64,000 bases of DNA from NCBI GenBank assembly GCA_964621905.1, contig CAZUNG010000004.1:124001-188000 (forward strand), given 5' to 3'. Each line of letters starts with the position of its first letter. The stretch's first letter is position 1. Source of the stretch: Ruminococcus_G sp964621905 (lineage in GTDB: Bacteria; Bacillota; Clostridia; Lachnospirales; Lachnospiraceae). Below are positions 33,163 through 42,475 of this stretch, piece by piece. A program made the translations under genes and the position numbers. The notes below the pieces were generated by a model. That model was not told the DNA's origin, made no database searches, and saw nothing but the letters and a program-made list of their open reading frames with translations.

Positions 33163-35064
33163 TCACCAGAAGATATCCATCCCGCTGCCCGACTCAATCG
33201 TGACAGTAAAAATCCCCTGATCTTCTTCAAATTCAGAAACCCGCTTCTTACTCACACTCAGCTGATACCTGGCATGATCCCTCAGACTGACCGTGTCAGA
33301 ATCATCCAATGTCTCCTCCGCCTCAGTCAGGATATCTTCTATTTCCTTATCTGTCAGATATGTCTCCGGCACAAGACATGGCAGCACCCGCCTCAGCATA
33401 ATGCGGCAGTCTTCCTCCATGGCCGTCAGCTGCACCTTGGAAATCCGTTCATCTGTCACATCGTATCGGACTTTCAGCTGTGCCTCTGCTCCCCTGGAAT
33501 CAAACCCATATGTCGCAGTCTCTGCACACCAGATTCTCATCTTACCCAGTTTTCCACGGTCAACCTGTACCGAACCGCTGTAGTTTGTGATCTGTTCCCC
33601 ATATTTCTGTTCCAGATCTGTATCCAGATAATAATCCACCATTTGCCTCAGCGTATTTTTATCCAGATAAAATTTGCATTCTCCGTTGCTGACCAGCTTT
33701 TTTTCCAGCACGTCCTGCTTCGGGATCTCATATGCCGTATAAAAATCATTCTCATCCTTTACCGCATGCTTCTTTGCAAACTGTAACAGTGCGGAATATT
33801 CCGGTGAATTCCTATCAATATTGCGACAGTCAGGGTGTTTCTGTTCGTATGCCTGTGCTCTTTCGATGCGCCAGGCAAATACCTGTTTTGGATGTGTCTT
33901 TACATATCCGCACAAAAGGCCGGCAACAAGAACCACCGCACCACACAGAACTGCCAAAGTGACTGCCGTACGTCTCAGCAGGCGTCCTGTCAGCAGACGC
34001 TTTTTTCGCCTCTGGAAATCGCCTGCCTGCTCAGCTGTCGCACTTAGCCAGATATCACCCCATTTTGCCCGGGTGGCGCCAAGCAGTACTTTGACGTCGT
34101 CCGTTTTCATCTGCATCCCTTCCATCAGGTTAGCGATACAGAAATAACGTTTTCTGATATCCAGTGTCAGTCCCTGCATAACCACGCGGGCAATATGTCC
34201 CGCAGCCGGAGCCAGATCTGATAGTTCTTCCATGCTGTCCGTCTTCAAACGTATTGGCGCAGGCATGGGCTTTTTCCCTCCGAGAGCCTGATACAGGACA
34301 GCGCAAAGGGCATAAATGTCTGTCCACGGTCCCAGAAGGCCTCCATTTTGATACTGTTCCGGCGGCGCGTACCCTTCTTTCAGAACCGCATCTGCTCCCG
34401 CCTGCATACCCTGACAGGCCGCTCCAAAATCAATCAGCCTCAAGGTTTGTCTTCCGTCAAACATCAGATTGTCCGGACTGATGTCACAATGGAGGATCCC
34501 CTCACTGTGCAGCTGTGCCAGTCCCCGAAATACCGGCAGAAACATAAGGTTCAGTTCACCTGCATCCAGCCGGTGATGCGGATGTTTTTCCAGATATTCT
34601 TTCAGTGTCTTGCCCGGCAGATATTCCTCCACAATATACGCTGTACCATTTTCCTCAAAATAGTCCCGCACGGCACAGATCCCCGGAACGTCAAATTTTC
34701 CCGCCAGAAGTGCAGCCTCTTTGATAAACGCACGCTTTTCCTTCTCAAACACTTCCGTTTCTTTTTCAGTTATCGGCACCGTTTCCTGATCTTTTTCTGT
34801 GCGTACGGCCAGTCTCTGTACAAAAAATTCTTTGACTGCTACCTTCTGCGAGAGTACCATGTCAAATCCAAGATACGTGATTCCATTTGCTCCCTGTCCG
34901 AGCACTGTCCCGCACAGATACCGTTTATGCAGCAGGGTCTGTGGTCTGAGCCAGCTCTTTCTCCACTCATATTCCCATGAGGTTTTCCCGCATGCCGGAC
35001 AGTTCTCCTGATCCGGTTCCAGCCGTTCCATGCAGAAGATACAATGCTTCTCCTTTATGTTCAT
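33163..35064 (-). CDS. Zinc-ribbon transmembrane Ser/Thr protein kinase (active)
   Basis: 633 aa. A zinc ribbon (Cys8, Cys11, Cys22, Cys25) precedes a complete kinase domain: GQGANG (56-61), Lys78 in VAVKEF, HCDISPDN (192-199; Cys for Arg in HRD) and DFG (212-214). A GATRAKWGDIW motif near 329-339 leads to a membrane segment at 366-387 and an ectodomain with KFYLDKNTLR and LPCLVPETYLT. HCD in place of HRD usually marks a non-RD-type kinase that does not need activation-loop phosphorylation. GAGGATAA precedes the ATG, 19 bp after the unknown gene. Confidence 0.92.
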   Translation of the reverse strand: MNIKEKHCIFCMERLEPDQENCPACGKTSWEYEWRKSWLRPQTLLHKRYLCGTVLGQGANGITYLGFDMVLSQKVAVKEFFVQRLAVRTEKDQETVPITEKETEVFEKEKRAFIKEAALLAGKFDVPGICAVRDYFEENGTAYIVEEYLPGKTLKEYLEKHPHHRLDAGELNLMFLPVFRGLAQLHSEGILHCDISPDNLMFDGRQTLRLIDFGAACQGMQAGADAVLKEGYAPPEQYQNGGLLGPWTDIYALCAVLYQALGGKKPMPAPIRLKTDSMEELSDLAPAAGHIARVVMQGLTLDIRKRYFCIANLMEGMQMKTDDVKVLLGATRAKWGDIWLSATAEQAGDFQRRKKRLLTGRLLRRTAVTLAVLCGAVVLVAGLLCGYVKTHPKQVFAWRIERAQAYEQKHPDCRNIDRNSPEYSALLQFAKKHAVKDENDFYTAYEIPKQDVLEKKLVSNGECKFYLDKNTLRQMVDYYLDTDLEQKYGEQITNYSGSVQVDRGKLGKMRIWCAETATYGFDSRGAEAQLKVRYDVTDERISKVQLTAMEEDCRIMLRRVLPCLVPETYLTDKEIEDILTEAEETLDDSDTVSLRDHARYQLSVSKKRVSEFEEDQGIFTVTIESGSGMDIFW

Positions 35065-35083
35065 GTGTTATCCTCACTAACCC

Positions 35084-36529
35084 TCATGAAAGCAGATATT
35101 CCAGTAATTCTGTCTGGTGGCAGTAGGCATCTTTGTATACTTTATACAGATAGAAGTCCTGTCCCTGTATCACCTGCTTCTCCACCTCTTCTTCCAATAC
35201 TTCCATCGGATCTTTTGCCTTCAGGAAACGCATCACAAACTGATCAAATGCGTTGTCCGGACGAAGCTGCGAAAATCCACAGTTGAGCAAGATCCGGTTC
35301 AGGCGGTTCAGGGTGATCCGGTGATCTTCATCCAGTGCAATCCGCATCTTTACAAACAGCAGAAAACTGATCAGTGTGGACCGGTTAATATCTCTCGATC
35401 CGGTGATAAATTCACGGAAATAATCTTCTCCCGAACGCCCTCTCTGGTACAGTTTCTTCGCCGTCTTATCGTTTCTTTGATATGCCGCATCCAGAGCTTT
35501 TTCCTGTTCCAGCTGCTCCCGTTCCATCGCTGCCAGTCTTTGAAGCGCCTCCTGCTTCTCCTCCGAGTCCGGTTTGGCGCTGCACAGCCCCATCGAATGG
35601 GCAACTCTCACTTTCATCTCCTGCGGCCACTGTGCAAACGGTCCGTACAATTCAAACAGTACTTCCGCCCACTCCGCAGAAACATAGCCAAAATAAAAGT
35701 AATTAAATTCATCAAAAATACCGCCCGGCGTGAGCGCAGTATTCTCAAGATAGTCTTTTTTCTCCTGAAGGGACATCGTATGTTTGGCTTTTTCCGCATC
35801 TTTTTTAAGTTTTGTCAAAGGCTTCAGGAAATTCAGTTCCTCCAGAGCAAATCGTTCCAGAACTCCGCGCTCTTCTTTTTCCAGCGCATTTCCATACTGT
35901 CTTCGGGCATGTTCGGCTTTTTCGCAGCTGCGGTAATACGCATCGCATTTATCCTGTATGTAAAAATAAAGATACTTACAAAAATAATACCTGGCTTTCT
36001 CCCGGACTGCTGAAAACTTTTTCAGGTTCTCCTTCATAAAGGCATGAAACTCCTCCGGCTTTTCTTTGGTGCGGAGTTCCTGCTCCATCCACCTTGTCAG
36101 CATCTCTGTCTGAAGACTGTCTGAGGATTCTCCGTTTACATACTGTTTCAGCTGCCGCAGTGTGATCTTTCCGCCCTGAAAGACGTTTTGTTTCGCGGTA
36201 TCAGCCATATTACAGTATGTTTTGCACTCTTCAAAAAGTTTTTTCCAGTCACCGTACGCCATATGACGATCAAATGCAAAAATCAGACTTGCCTCATAAA
36301 AACTTCTTGCATACAGCGCTTCACAGTCCTGACCCAGAAGTTTCTCATTTACCTGACCGGCATCCCAGCCCGCCGCGAACCCTTCCGCCAGAATCTGCAG
36401 ACGAAGCGGTATCTGACCCGACTTTTTTTCATCTGCCGTAAATTCCAGCAGCTCCGGAAGCTCTGCAAAGTTCATGCCGAGATTGATCACCATATTTTCA
36501 AAAAGTCCTGCTTTTTTTCTTTCCCCCAT
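35084..36529 (-). CDS. Unknown helical protein at the head of the kinase operon
   Basis: 481 aa from the ATG at 36527-36529, chosen because AGGAGT lies 7 bp upstream and a longer start overlaps the previous gene. No signal peptide or membrane segment; strongly charged and predicted almost entirely helical, with a long Glu/Lys coiled stretch in the middle (residues 190-270). The C-terminus ends with INRSTLISFLLFVKMRI and ITLNRLNRILLNCGFSQL, a pattern I associate with genes next to clostridial kinases but cannot name. The tight spacing to the kinases suggests a cytoplasmic substrate or adaptor. Function unknown. Confidence 0.75.
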   Translation of the reverse strand: MGERKKAGLFENMVINLGMNFAELPELLEFTADEKKSGQIPLRLQILAEGFAAGWDAGQVNEKLLGQDCEALYARSFYEASLIFAFDRHMAYGDWKKLFEECKTYCNMADTAKQNVFQGGKITLRQLKQYVNGESSDSLQTEMLTRWMEQELRTKEKPEEFHAFMKENLKKFSAVREKARYYFCKYLYFYIQDKCDAYYRSCEKAEHARRQYGNALEKEERGVLERFALEELNFLKPLTKLKKDAEKAKHTMSLQEKKDYLENTALTPGGIFDEFNYFYFGYVSAEWAEVLFELYGPFAQWPQEMKVRVAHSMGLCSAKPDSEEKQEALQRLAAMEREQLEQEKALDAAYQRNDKTAKKLYQRGRSGEDYFREFITGSRDINRSTLISFLLFVKMRIALDEDHRITLNRLNRILLNCGFSQLRPDNAFDQFVMRFLKAKDPMEVLEEEVEKQVIQGQDFYLYKVYKDAYCHQTELLEYLLS

Positions 36530-36546
36530 CTTTTTACTCCTGTTTG

Positions 36547-37398
36547 TTATCGTTCCTCGGCCGGTATGCACCCCAGGATTTCCCGCAGGCCATATGCCAC
36601 GCCGTCTTCATTATGATGTCGCGTCACACGGTATGCCGCTTCCCGGCATTTCCCGGATGCATTTGCTACCGCGATCCCGTATCCGGCAAATCTGAGCATG
36701 TCAACATCATTGTCTCCGTCCCCAAAAGCTGCCACGTGATCTCTTGGAATCCCAAGGCGCTCTGTCACAAATCGAAGACCGGAATGCTTGCCTGCGTCCC
36801 GATGCGAGATCTCAATCAGCTGCTGTACGGAAGATGTAATGTAAACTTCCTGATCTGCAGCCTCGATCTGCTCCCATATCCGCCGTTTCATTCCTTCATC
36901 CTTCACAACGATATCCATACTGTCAAGCTCCGTTATATGCCTTTTCATAAATAGTACAATATCCTGTTCCAGATGCCTTGTACTCCTCACATACGCAACT
37001 GCCTGCGGTGACGTTCCGTATTTCTCAGGATGTTCGATAAAATCACGGTCCGCATACGCTTCACCGTCGATGAAGGCTTCATAAGTCACCGTCTCATCTG
37101 CTGACAGTTTCAGAATCGTCTCTGCCGAGGCAGCCGAAAGCTTATACTGCCGCAGGCAGGTATGATCAGAAATCCGATAGACCGATGCCCCGTTTGAAGT
37201 AACTGCGTACTCGATTCCTTCGATTTCTGTCACTTCTTTCGGCAATGTCGAGTACGCCCGGCCGCTCGCGATCACCACATGAATCCCCGCTTCGACCGCC
37301 TGTTCGATCGCCCGCCGGTTTCCCGCGCTTAACTCTCCGCGCACATTCAGCGTCGTCCGGTCCAAATCAAGCGCCACACATTCTATTTTTATCCCCAT
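36547..37398 (-). CDS. Cof-type HAD-IIB family phosphatase, DxDRT variant
   Basis: 283 aa. Motif I reads DLDRTTL (near residues 10-16): both Asp are present but the usual Gly of DxDGT is Arg. Motif II is IASGRAYS, motif IV GDGDNDVDML near 225, and a C2 cap lies between 80 and 190. The fold and length fit Cof/YidA. Its stop is 17 bp before the unknown kinase-operon gene, so it may belong to that transcript. The Arg substitution could change activity. Confidence 0.85.
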   Translation of the reverse strand: MGIKIECVALDLDRTTLNVRGELSAGNRRAIEQAVEAGIHVVIASGRAYSTLPKEVTEIEGIEYAVTSNGASVYRISDHTCLRQYKLSAASAETILKLSADETVTYEAFIDGEAYADRDFIEHPEKYGTSPQAVAYVRSTRHLEQDIVLFMKRHITELDSMDIVVKDEGMKRRIWEQIEAADQEVYITSSVQQLIEISHRDAGKHSGLRFVTERLGIPRDHVAAFGDGDNDVDMLRFAGYGIAVANASGKCREAAYRVTRHHNEDGVAYGLREILGCIPAEER

Positions 37399-37482
37399 GC
37401 TGCCTCCTTATTTTACATTTTCTGAGCTGTTTTATAAATTATATAACGCAGTGTTTACTGTATGCAACCACTTTTCGCGTCC

Positions 37483-37510
37483 TTGACCTTCCGCACTCAT
37501 CTGCTATAAT
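37483..37510 (+). promoter_or_regulatory. Sigma-A promoter for the PHP gene
   Basis: TTGACC, 16 bp, TATAAT, with the -10 box ending 31 bp before the ATG. AAAGGAG lies in between. The same 143-bp gap holds the divergent promoter region of the HAD gene, where I see no equally clear boxes. Confidence 0.85.
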
Positions 37511-37541
37511 GACGGTAACAGTATTCAAAGGAGAATCTTTC

Positions 37542-38381
37542 ATGGAAAAACGAATCGACCTGCACGTGCACTCCAACTGTTCCGACGGAACATTAAGTCC
37601 GGAAGAGCTTGTCACTTACGCTTACGAACATGGTCTGTGCGCCTTTGCGCTCACGGATCACGACACAGTAAAAGGAATGGAACGGGCAGAAAAAAAAGCA
37701 CGGGAATATGGTATCGAGCTGATACCGGGAATTGAGTTTTCAACAAATTATCAGGATCGGGATGTCCACATCCTGGGACTTGGAATTGATATCAGTAATC
37801 ATCATTTCACGGAATCTCTGCAGCAGTTTCTGGATTCCCGTGATGTGAGAAATGAAAAAATGATTCGTGCCCTGCAAAGCTGTGGTATCGCCGTCAGCCG
37901 AAAGCAAATGCTGGAGGAATATCCGGACTCTGTCTGGACGCGGGCCCACTTTGCCCGTTTTCTGTTCGAACACGGCTATGCAAAAGATATCCCGGATGCT
38001 TTTGAACGATATCTTGGAGACGATGCCCCGTGTTTTATTCCGCGCGAAAAAGTGACACCTTTCCAGGCGGTACAGCTGATCCACGAAGGAGGCGGATATG
38101 CGGCACTTGCCCATCCGCTGCTGTATCATATGAAGGAGGATGAACTGGATCTGCTTGTCAGAAAATTGAAAAATTCCGGTCTCGACGCCATAGAAGCCAT
38201 CTACTCTGCCAACCGTTGGGTGGACGAGAGCAATATGAAGCGCCTGGCGAGAAAATACACGCTGAACATCACCGGCGGTTCTGACTATCACGGCGCCAAC
38301 AAGCCCGGAATTGAAATCGGAGTTGGCCGCGGAAATCTTTCGATCCCTTATGAAATATGGAAGAATCTGCAGAGGACTTGA
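37542..38381 (+). CDS. PHP-domain phosphoesterase
   Basis: 279 aa from the ATG at 37542, after AAAGGAG; the longer upstream frame is antisense to the HAD gene. The metal ligands of the PHP fold are visible: DLHVHSNCSDG (6-16), TDHDT near 41, GIEFS near 64, and later ALAHPL and GGSDYHG. Relatives (TrpH/YciV) hydrolyse 3',5'-nucleotides or short RNA 5' ends. Single gene with its own promoter. Exact substrate not predictable. Confidence 0.9.
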   Translation: MEKRIDLHVHSNCSDGTLSPEELVTYAYEHGLCAFALTDHDTVKGMERAEKKAREYGIELIPGIEFSTNYQDRDVHILGLGIDISNHHFTESLQQFLDSRDVRNEKMIRALQSCGIAVSRKQMLEEYPDSVWTRAHFARFLFEHGYAKDIPDAFERYLGDDAPCFIPREKVTPFQAVQLIHEGGGYAALAHPLLYHMKEDELDLLVRKLKNSGLDAIEAIYSANRWVDESNMKRLARKYTLNITGGSDYHGANKPGIEIGVGRGNLSIPYEIWKNLQRT

Positions 38382-38631
38382 ATGTACACAGCACTACTGT
38401 CTGTGGTTTTGTACACCATTTTTATGGGTGTCTCTCATCCCGGCATTTATGGAATCATTTTGATATAATCTGCTTTTAGAATCCGCCGCATAACCGTCGG
38501 CGGCCTTGTCGCCTGTCAGATTCTTTAATACTTGTCGTTCAACTTCTGCAATCAGATTCATCGTTTTCACCTGTCCCTTTCTTTTTAATATCCTTCATAG
38601 TAACACCCCCGGCAGAATCCGTCTTTATTTC

Positions 38632-38661
38632 AAAAAAGAGCCCGAAATACGGGCTCTTTTT
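38632..38661. terminator. Bidirectional terminator between the PHP gene and ppk1
   Basis: AAAAAGAGCCCG and CGGGCTCTTTTT form a 12-bp stem with a 5-base loop, giving T-tracts on both strands. The rest of the 371-bp gap (38382-38752) contains a GC-rich hairpin near 38482-38500 and a 54-codon minus-strand frame that I could not support. Confidence 0.9.
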
Positions 38662-38752
38662 AGACCGTCAGATTCGCTACCAACAATGTAACTCAACTCT
38701 GACAGTTTGTCAATATCCTTATATTATTTTCTTTTTGTAATTATCTTATGAT

Positions 38753-40891
38753 TTATTCTCCCGCGGATTCTGCCGGGGTGAATACTCTCTGATCGCCTGA
38801 GGTCTGCGGCTTTTTCGCATTTGCCGTGGCCTCTTCACAGAAACATCGCTGTGAGTTAATCAGCACTTTTCCCCGCTTATCAATTTTTTCATAGCTTCCG
38901 TCCGGCTGCAGAATGTGTGCTTTCACATTATCTTTCAGCTGAAGGTCCAGTATATGCTTCACTTCCTCCTTCAGCCTGGGATCTTCAACCGGGAAACTGA
39001 TTTCTACGCGTTTATCCAGATTCCGCGGCATCCAGTCCGCGCTGCCCATATAAATCTCCTCCTGCCCATTACTGTAGAAGTAAAAGATCCGGGCATGTTC
39101 CAGGAAATTTCCCACGATCGAATGTACGGTAATATTTTCACTGACCCCGGGAATTCCGACTTTCAGGCTGCAGATTCCCCGTACAATCAGGTCAATGGTT
39201 ACACCCGCAGCGGAAGCCGCGTACAGTGCGGCAATGATATCGCGGTCACACAGTGAATTGACCTTTGCAATAATGTGCGCCTTTTCTCCTTTTCTTGCAT
39301 GCTTTGCCTCCATCTCAATCAGATGCAGAAAACGGTCCCGCATCCAGAGAGGTGCAACCACCAGCTTATTCCAGCTGCCTGGCTCTGAATAGCCGGACAG
39401 CATATTGAAAACCGCCGTTGCGTCTTCGCCAATCCTGGCATTACAAGTTAAAATACCACAGTCCGTATAAAGTTTCGCGGTAGAGTCATTATAATTTCCG
39501 GTTCCCAGATGGACATATCTGCGGATTCCGCTCTCCTCCCGCCTTACGACCAAAGTAATCTTACTGTGTGTTTTCAGCCCAAGCAACCCATAAATGACAT
39601 GACATCCGGCCTTCTCCAGCATCTTCGCCCAGACAATATTATTCTCCTCGTCAAAGCGCGCCTTCAGCTCCACAAGTACCGTCACCTGTTTTCCATTCTC
39701 AGCTGCCTGTGCCAGAGCCGCGATGATCGGAGAATTGCCGCTGACACGGTAGAGCGTCTGCTTGATCGCCAGCACTTCCGGGTCCCTTGCAGCCTGCCTG
39801 ACAAAATCGACGACAGGCTCAAAGCTCATATACGGGTGATGCAGCAGAATATCACCTTTCCTGATATTCGTAAAAATATCATCATCATTTTGAAGTGCGC
39901 AGACCGCAGCGGGAATATAGGGAGGTGTTTTAAAATCGTCGTATCCCTTCATCCCGTACATTTTCATCAGAAACGTAAGGTCAAGCGGTCCGTTGATATG
40001 AAATACATCTTCTTCTTTGATCGCAAACTCTTTTTCCAGAATCTCAAGCAGCCGCTTGTCAATCCCTTCCTGCACCTCGAGACGAATCACTTCTCCCCAC
40101 TGCCTTTTTTTCAGCTGTTTCTGGATTTCTTTTAGAAGATCTGCCGCTTCATCTTCATCAATCGTCAAGTCTGCATTCCGCATGATCCGGTATGGATAAG
40201 TACAAACGACATCGTAGCTGAGAAACAATTTGCCAATATTACGCTCAATTACCTCTTCCAGCAGAATAATGCAGCGTTCTCCATTCTTTCCGTCAGGAAG
40301 CGCAATGATTCGGGGCAGCACCGACGGCACCTGGACAGTTGCAAATTCCAGCGCCTCTTTATTCTTCTTTGTGTCTTTTTTTCTGATCAGCGCCCCGAGA
40401 TTCAATGTCTTATTTCTCACCAGCGGAAATGGCCGTGAAGAATCCATCGCCATCGGCGTCAATACCGGATAGACATTTTCCTCAAAATACGTATCCACAT
40501 AAGCCGCCTGTACTTTACTCAGCTGTTCATGGGAGTTGACCACATTGACGCCGATATTACTGAGTGCCGGTATCAGAGAACGGTTGTACGTATTATACTG
40601 TGCCTGAACAAGCTCATGTGTCTTTGGGCTTAATTCTTTTAGCTGTTCTTTCGGCGAAAGTCCCGCAATATCCGGCTTCGTATAGTCCGCATGTACCATA
40701 TCTTTCAGGGAGGCCACACGGATCATAAAAAATTCATCCAGATTGGAGGCTGTGATACTCAGGAACTTCAGACGCTCAAAAAGCGGAATGTTTCTGTCCC
40801 TCGCCTCACTTAAGACACGTTCATTAAACCCGATCCAGCTTAATTCACGGTTTCTGTAATACTCCGGTTTACTCCATTGTGAATAGTCCAT
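38753..40891 (-). CDS. ppk1: Polyphosphate kinase 1
   Basis: 712 aa from the ATG at 40889-40891 (AGGAGG 7 bp upstream). Makes polyphosphate from ATP. N-terminal domain begins with ELSWIGFNERVLSEA; the catalytic C1 and C2 domains contain GLKTHSKITLV and LEHARIFYF, which hold the phosphorylated and second conserved His, and GTGNYND and SADWMPRNLDKR bind the substrate. Followed 11 bp after the Ppx-type gene, so synthesis and breakdown of polyphosphate are co-ordered. The C-terminal 30 residues are a low-complexity tail. Confidence 0.95.
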   Translation of the reverse strand: MDYSQWSKPEYYRNRELSWIGFNERVLSEARDRNIPLFERLKFLSITASNLDEFFMIRVASLKDMVHADYTKPDIAGLSPKEQLKELSPKTHELVQAQYNTYNRSLIPALSNIGVNVVNSHEQLSKVQAAYVDTYFEENVYPVLTPMAMDSSRPFPLVRNKTLNLGALIRKKDTKKNKEALEFATVQVPSVLPRIIALPDGKNGERCIILLEEVIERNIGKLFLSYDVVCTYPYRIMRNADLTIDEDEAADLLKEIQKQLKKRQWGEVIRLEVQEGIDKRLLEILEKEFAIKEEDVFHINGPLDLTFLMKMYGMKGYDDFKTPPYIPAAVCALQNDDDIFTNIRKGDILLHHPYMSFEPVVDFVRQAARDPEVLAIKQTLYRVSGNSPIIAALAQAAENGKQVTVLVELKARFDEENNIVWAKMLEKAGCHVIYGLLGLKTHSKITLVVRREESGIRRYVHLGTGNYNDSTAKLYTDCGILTCNARIGEDATAVFNMLSGYSEPGSWNKLVVAPLWMRDRFLHLIEMEAKHARKGEKAHIIAKVNSLCDRDIIAALYAASAAGVTIDLIVRGICSLKVGIPGVSENITVHSIVGNFLEHARIFYFYSNGQEEIYMGSADWMPRNLDKRVEISFPVEDPRLKEEVKHILDLQLKDNVKAHILQPDGSYEKIDKRGKVLINSQRCFCEEATANAKKPQTSGDQRVFTPAESAGE

Positions 40892-40902
40892 CAACACCCC
40901 TC

Positions 40903-42444
40903 CTATATTGTTTTTTTTACCTTGATTACGGGCCGTATACTGTAGACTTCTTCAAAAAAGTCCAGTTTGTCCTGTATCAGTCCCCGCTCCAGTATAAAAT
41001 CTTTTTTCGTGTCTATTGTCAGAATCAGCTCATTCTCTCGAATGGATGCCTTCATCGTATCAATCTTCTGCATATGGCTCCGATCCAGCGCATTGACAAG
41101 CCGTAAGATGGCGGTCAGCTTCGCAACCCGGATATAGTCGCTTTCTCCCAGATCTGCAATTCTGTTCATCGCTGTATAGTCATCAAACGGCAGCGTATTG
41201 TATCTGACCGTCAGTGCGATCATCTGCCGCTCACGGTGTGAAAGCCCGATGATCTCCGTGGACATAATAATGTTAAAAGAACACTCTGCCACATTGCTCA
41301 GGCTGATGTATTTTCCGCAGTCATGGATCTGGACTGCAACATCCAAAAGAAGCTGTTCCCGTTCTGTCAGACCGTGTATGCGCTTCATCGCGCTGCAGAT
41401 TGTACGTGCCATTCTGGACATCAGCTGCGTGTGATTCTTGCTCACAGCATATCTCCTGCCGATGTTTCTGGCCGCCATAACAATGTCATTGTCGAAATTA
41501 TGATCCGATTTGATGATCTTCGTTTTCTCTCCATAATCATACGCAACACCGTCTGCCAGACGGATACCGGGGATCCAGATGCTCTGCGCACCCATTTCCT
41601 GAATCAGCCGTTTGTTGATGATAGCCGTTGGAATCATTAAAGATGCGTATTCCAGCGGTATTCCCAGTTTGACGGCGAGTTCAATGGGGGAATGTCCGAT
41701 AATCATCCGGTACCACTCCATATATTCTTCCTGTGTCAGCACTTTGGAATTCACTCCCTCGCGGTTGTACAGGATGGAATCTGTAAAGTTGTTTCCGATC
41801 AGTATGACATTGCTGATCTTCCGGTCCTTCAGATGAAGTTTCATGAAACTTGCGATTTCATTTCGAATTAATTCCTCAACCAGCATTTCATAATGCGCCG
41901 TCTCGTTTTCCACAACCGCAAGGCGCTCTCTCACGCGCAGGCTTCCAAGTTTTACATTTTGTGTGGTGATCAGATTGTCCTTATCAAACAGTGATATCTG
42001 AATGCTGCCGCCGCTGACATCCAGGATTGCCGTCCCTTTTTCAATGATTTTCTGAAACGCATCTCCCTTCGAGGCGATCCCTTTGTACCCCAGGAAACGC
42101 TGCTCTGAGTTACTTAAAATATTGATGCGGATTCCCGTTCTCTGAAAAATAGTTTCCAGAACGATCATGGAATTCTTGGCCTCCCGGATAGCACTCGTCG
42201 CAACGGCCCTGTAATCCCCGATCCGATATCCCGCCATGATCTGTGTCATATCCTTAATGATCACACACAATTCATCGACCAGTCCGGCCGATACCCTGCC
42301 CTCTGCGTACGTTACTTTTCCGAGCTCAATGCGGTGTGTTACATGATCGATCGATTTGATGCCCCCTTTTCGGGAGAGCTCAAACACATTAAGGTTCACA
42401 CTGTAAGATCCAACTTCAATTGTTGCAAACATAGTGAACTGCAT
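40903..42444 (-). CDS. Ppx/GppA exopolyphosphatase with C-terminal HD domain
   Basis: 513 aa from the ATG at 42442-42444 with GGAGG upstream; a longer frame overlaps the DUF815 gene. The N-terminal half is an actin-like Ppx/GppA fold (IEVGSYSVNLNVFEL, ATSAIREAKN, LDVSGGSIQISLF), and residues about 320-500 are an HD-type domain (VQIHDCGKYISLS with His-Asp, RERQMIAL). It hydrolyses polyphosphate or guanosine pentaphosphate. Its place just before ppk1 supports a polyphosphate role. Confidence 0.92.
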   Translation of the reverse strand: MQFTMFATIEVGSYSVNLNVFELSRKGGIKSIDHVTHRIELGKVTYAEGRVSAGLVDELCVIIKDMTQIMAGYRIGDYRAVATSAIREAKNSMIVLETIFQRTGIRINILSNSEQRFLGYKGIASKGDAFQKIIEKGTAILDVSGGSIQISLFDKDNLITTQNVKLGSLRVRERLAVVENETAHYEMLVEELIRNEIASFMKLHLKDRKISNVILIGNNFTDSILYNREGVNSKVLTQEEYMEWYRMIIGHSPIELAVKLGIPLEYASLMIPTAIINKRLIQEMGAQSIWIPGIRLADGVAYDYGEKTKIIKSDHNFDNDIVMAARNIGRRYAVSKNHTQLMSRMARTICSAMKRIHGLTEREQLLLDVAVQIHDCGKYISLSNVAECSFNIIMSTEIIGLSHRERQMIALTVRYNTLPFDDYTAMNRIADLGESDYIRVAKLTAILRLVNALDRSHMQKIDTMKASIRENELILTIDTKKDFILERGLIQDKLDFFEEVYSIRPVIKVKKTI

Positions 42445-42475
42445 ATACTTTCCTCCATTTGGTACTGCCCTGCGG

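Noticed and set aside
35117..36013. 298-codon plus-strand open frame
   Set aside because: Antisense to the unknown kinase-operon gene. The minus frame has a good ribosome binding site and operon context; the plus frame has neither.
38397..38563. 54-codon minus-strand frame with AGGTG before the ATG
   Set aside because: No family resemblance, and it lies across GC-rich hairpins between terminators. It cannot be told from chance.
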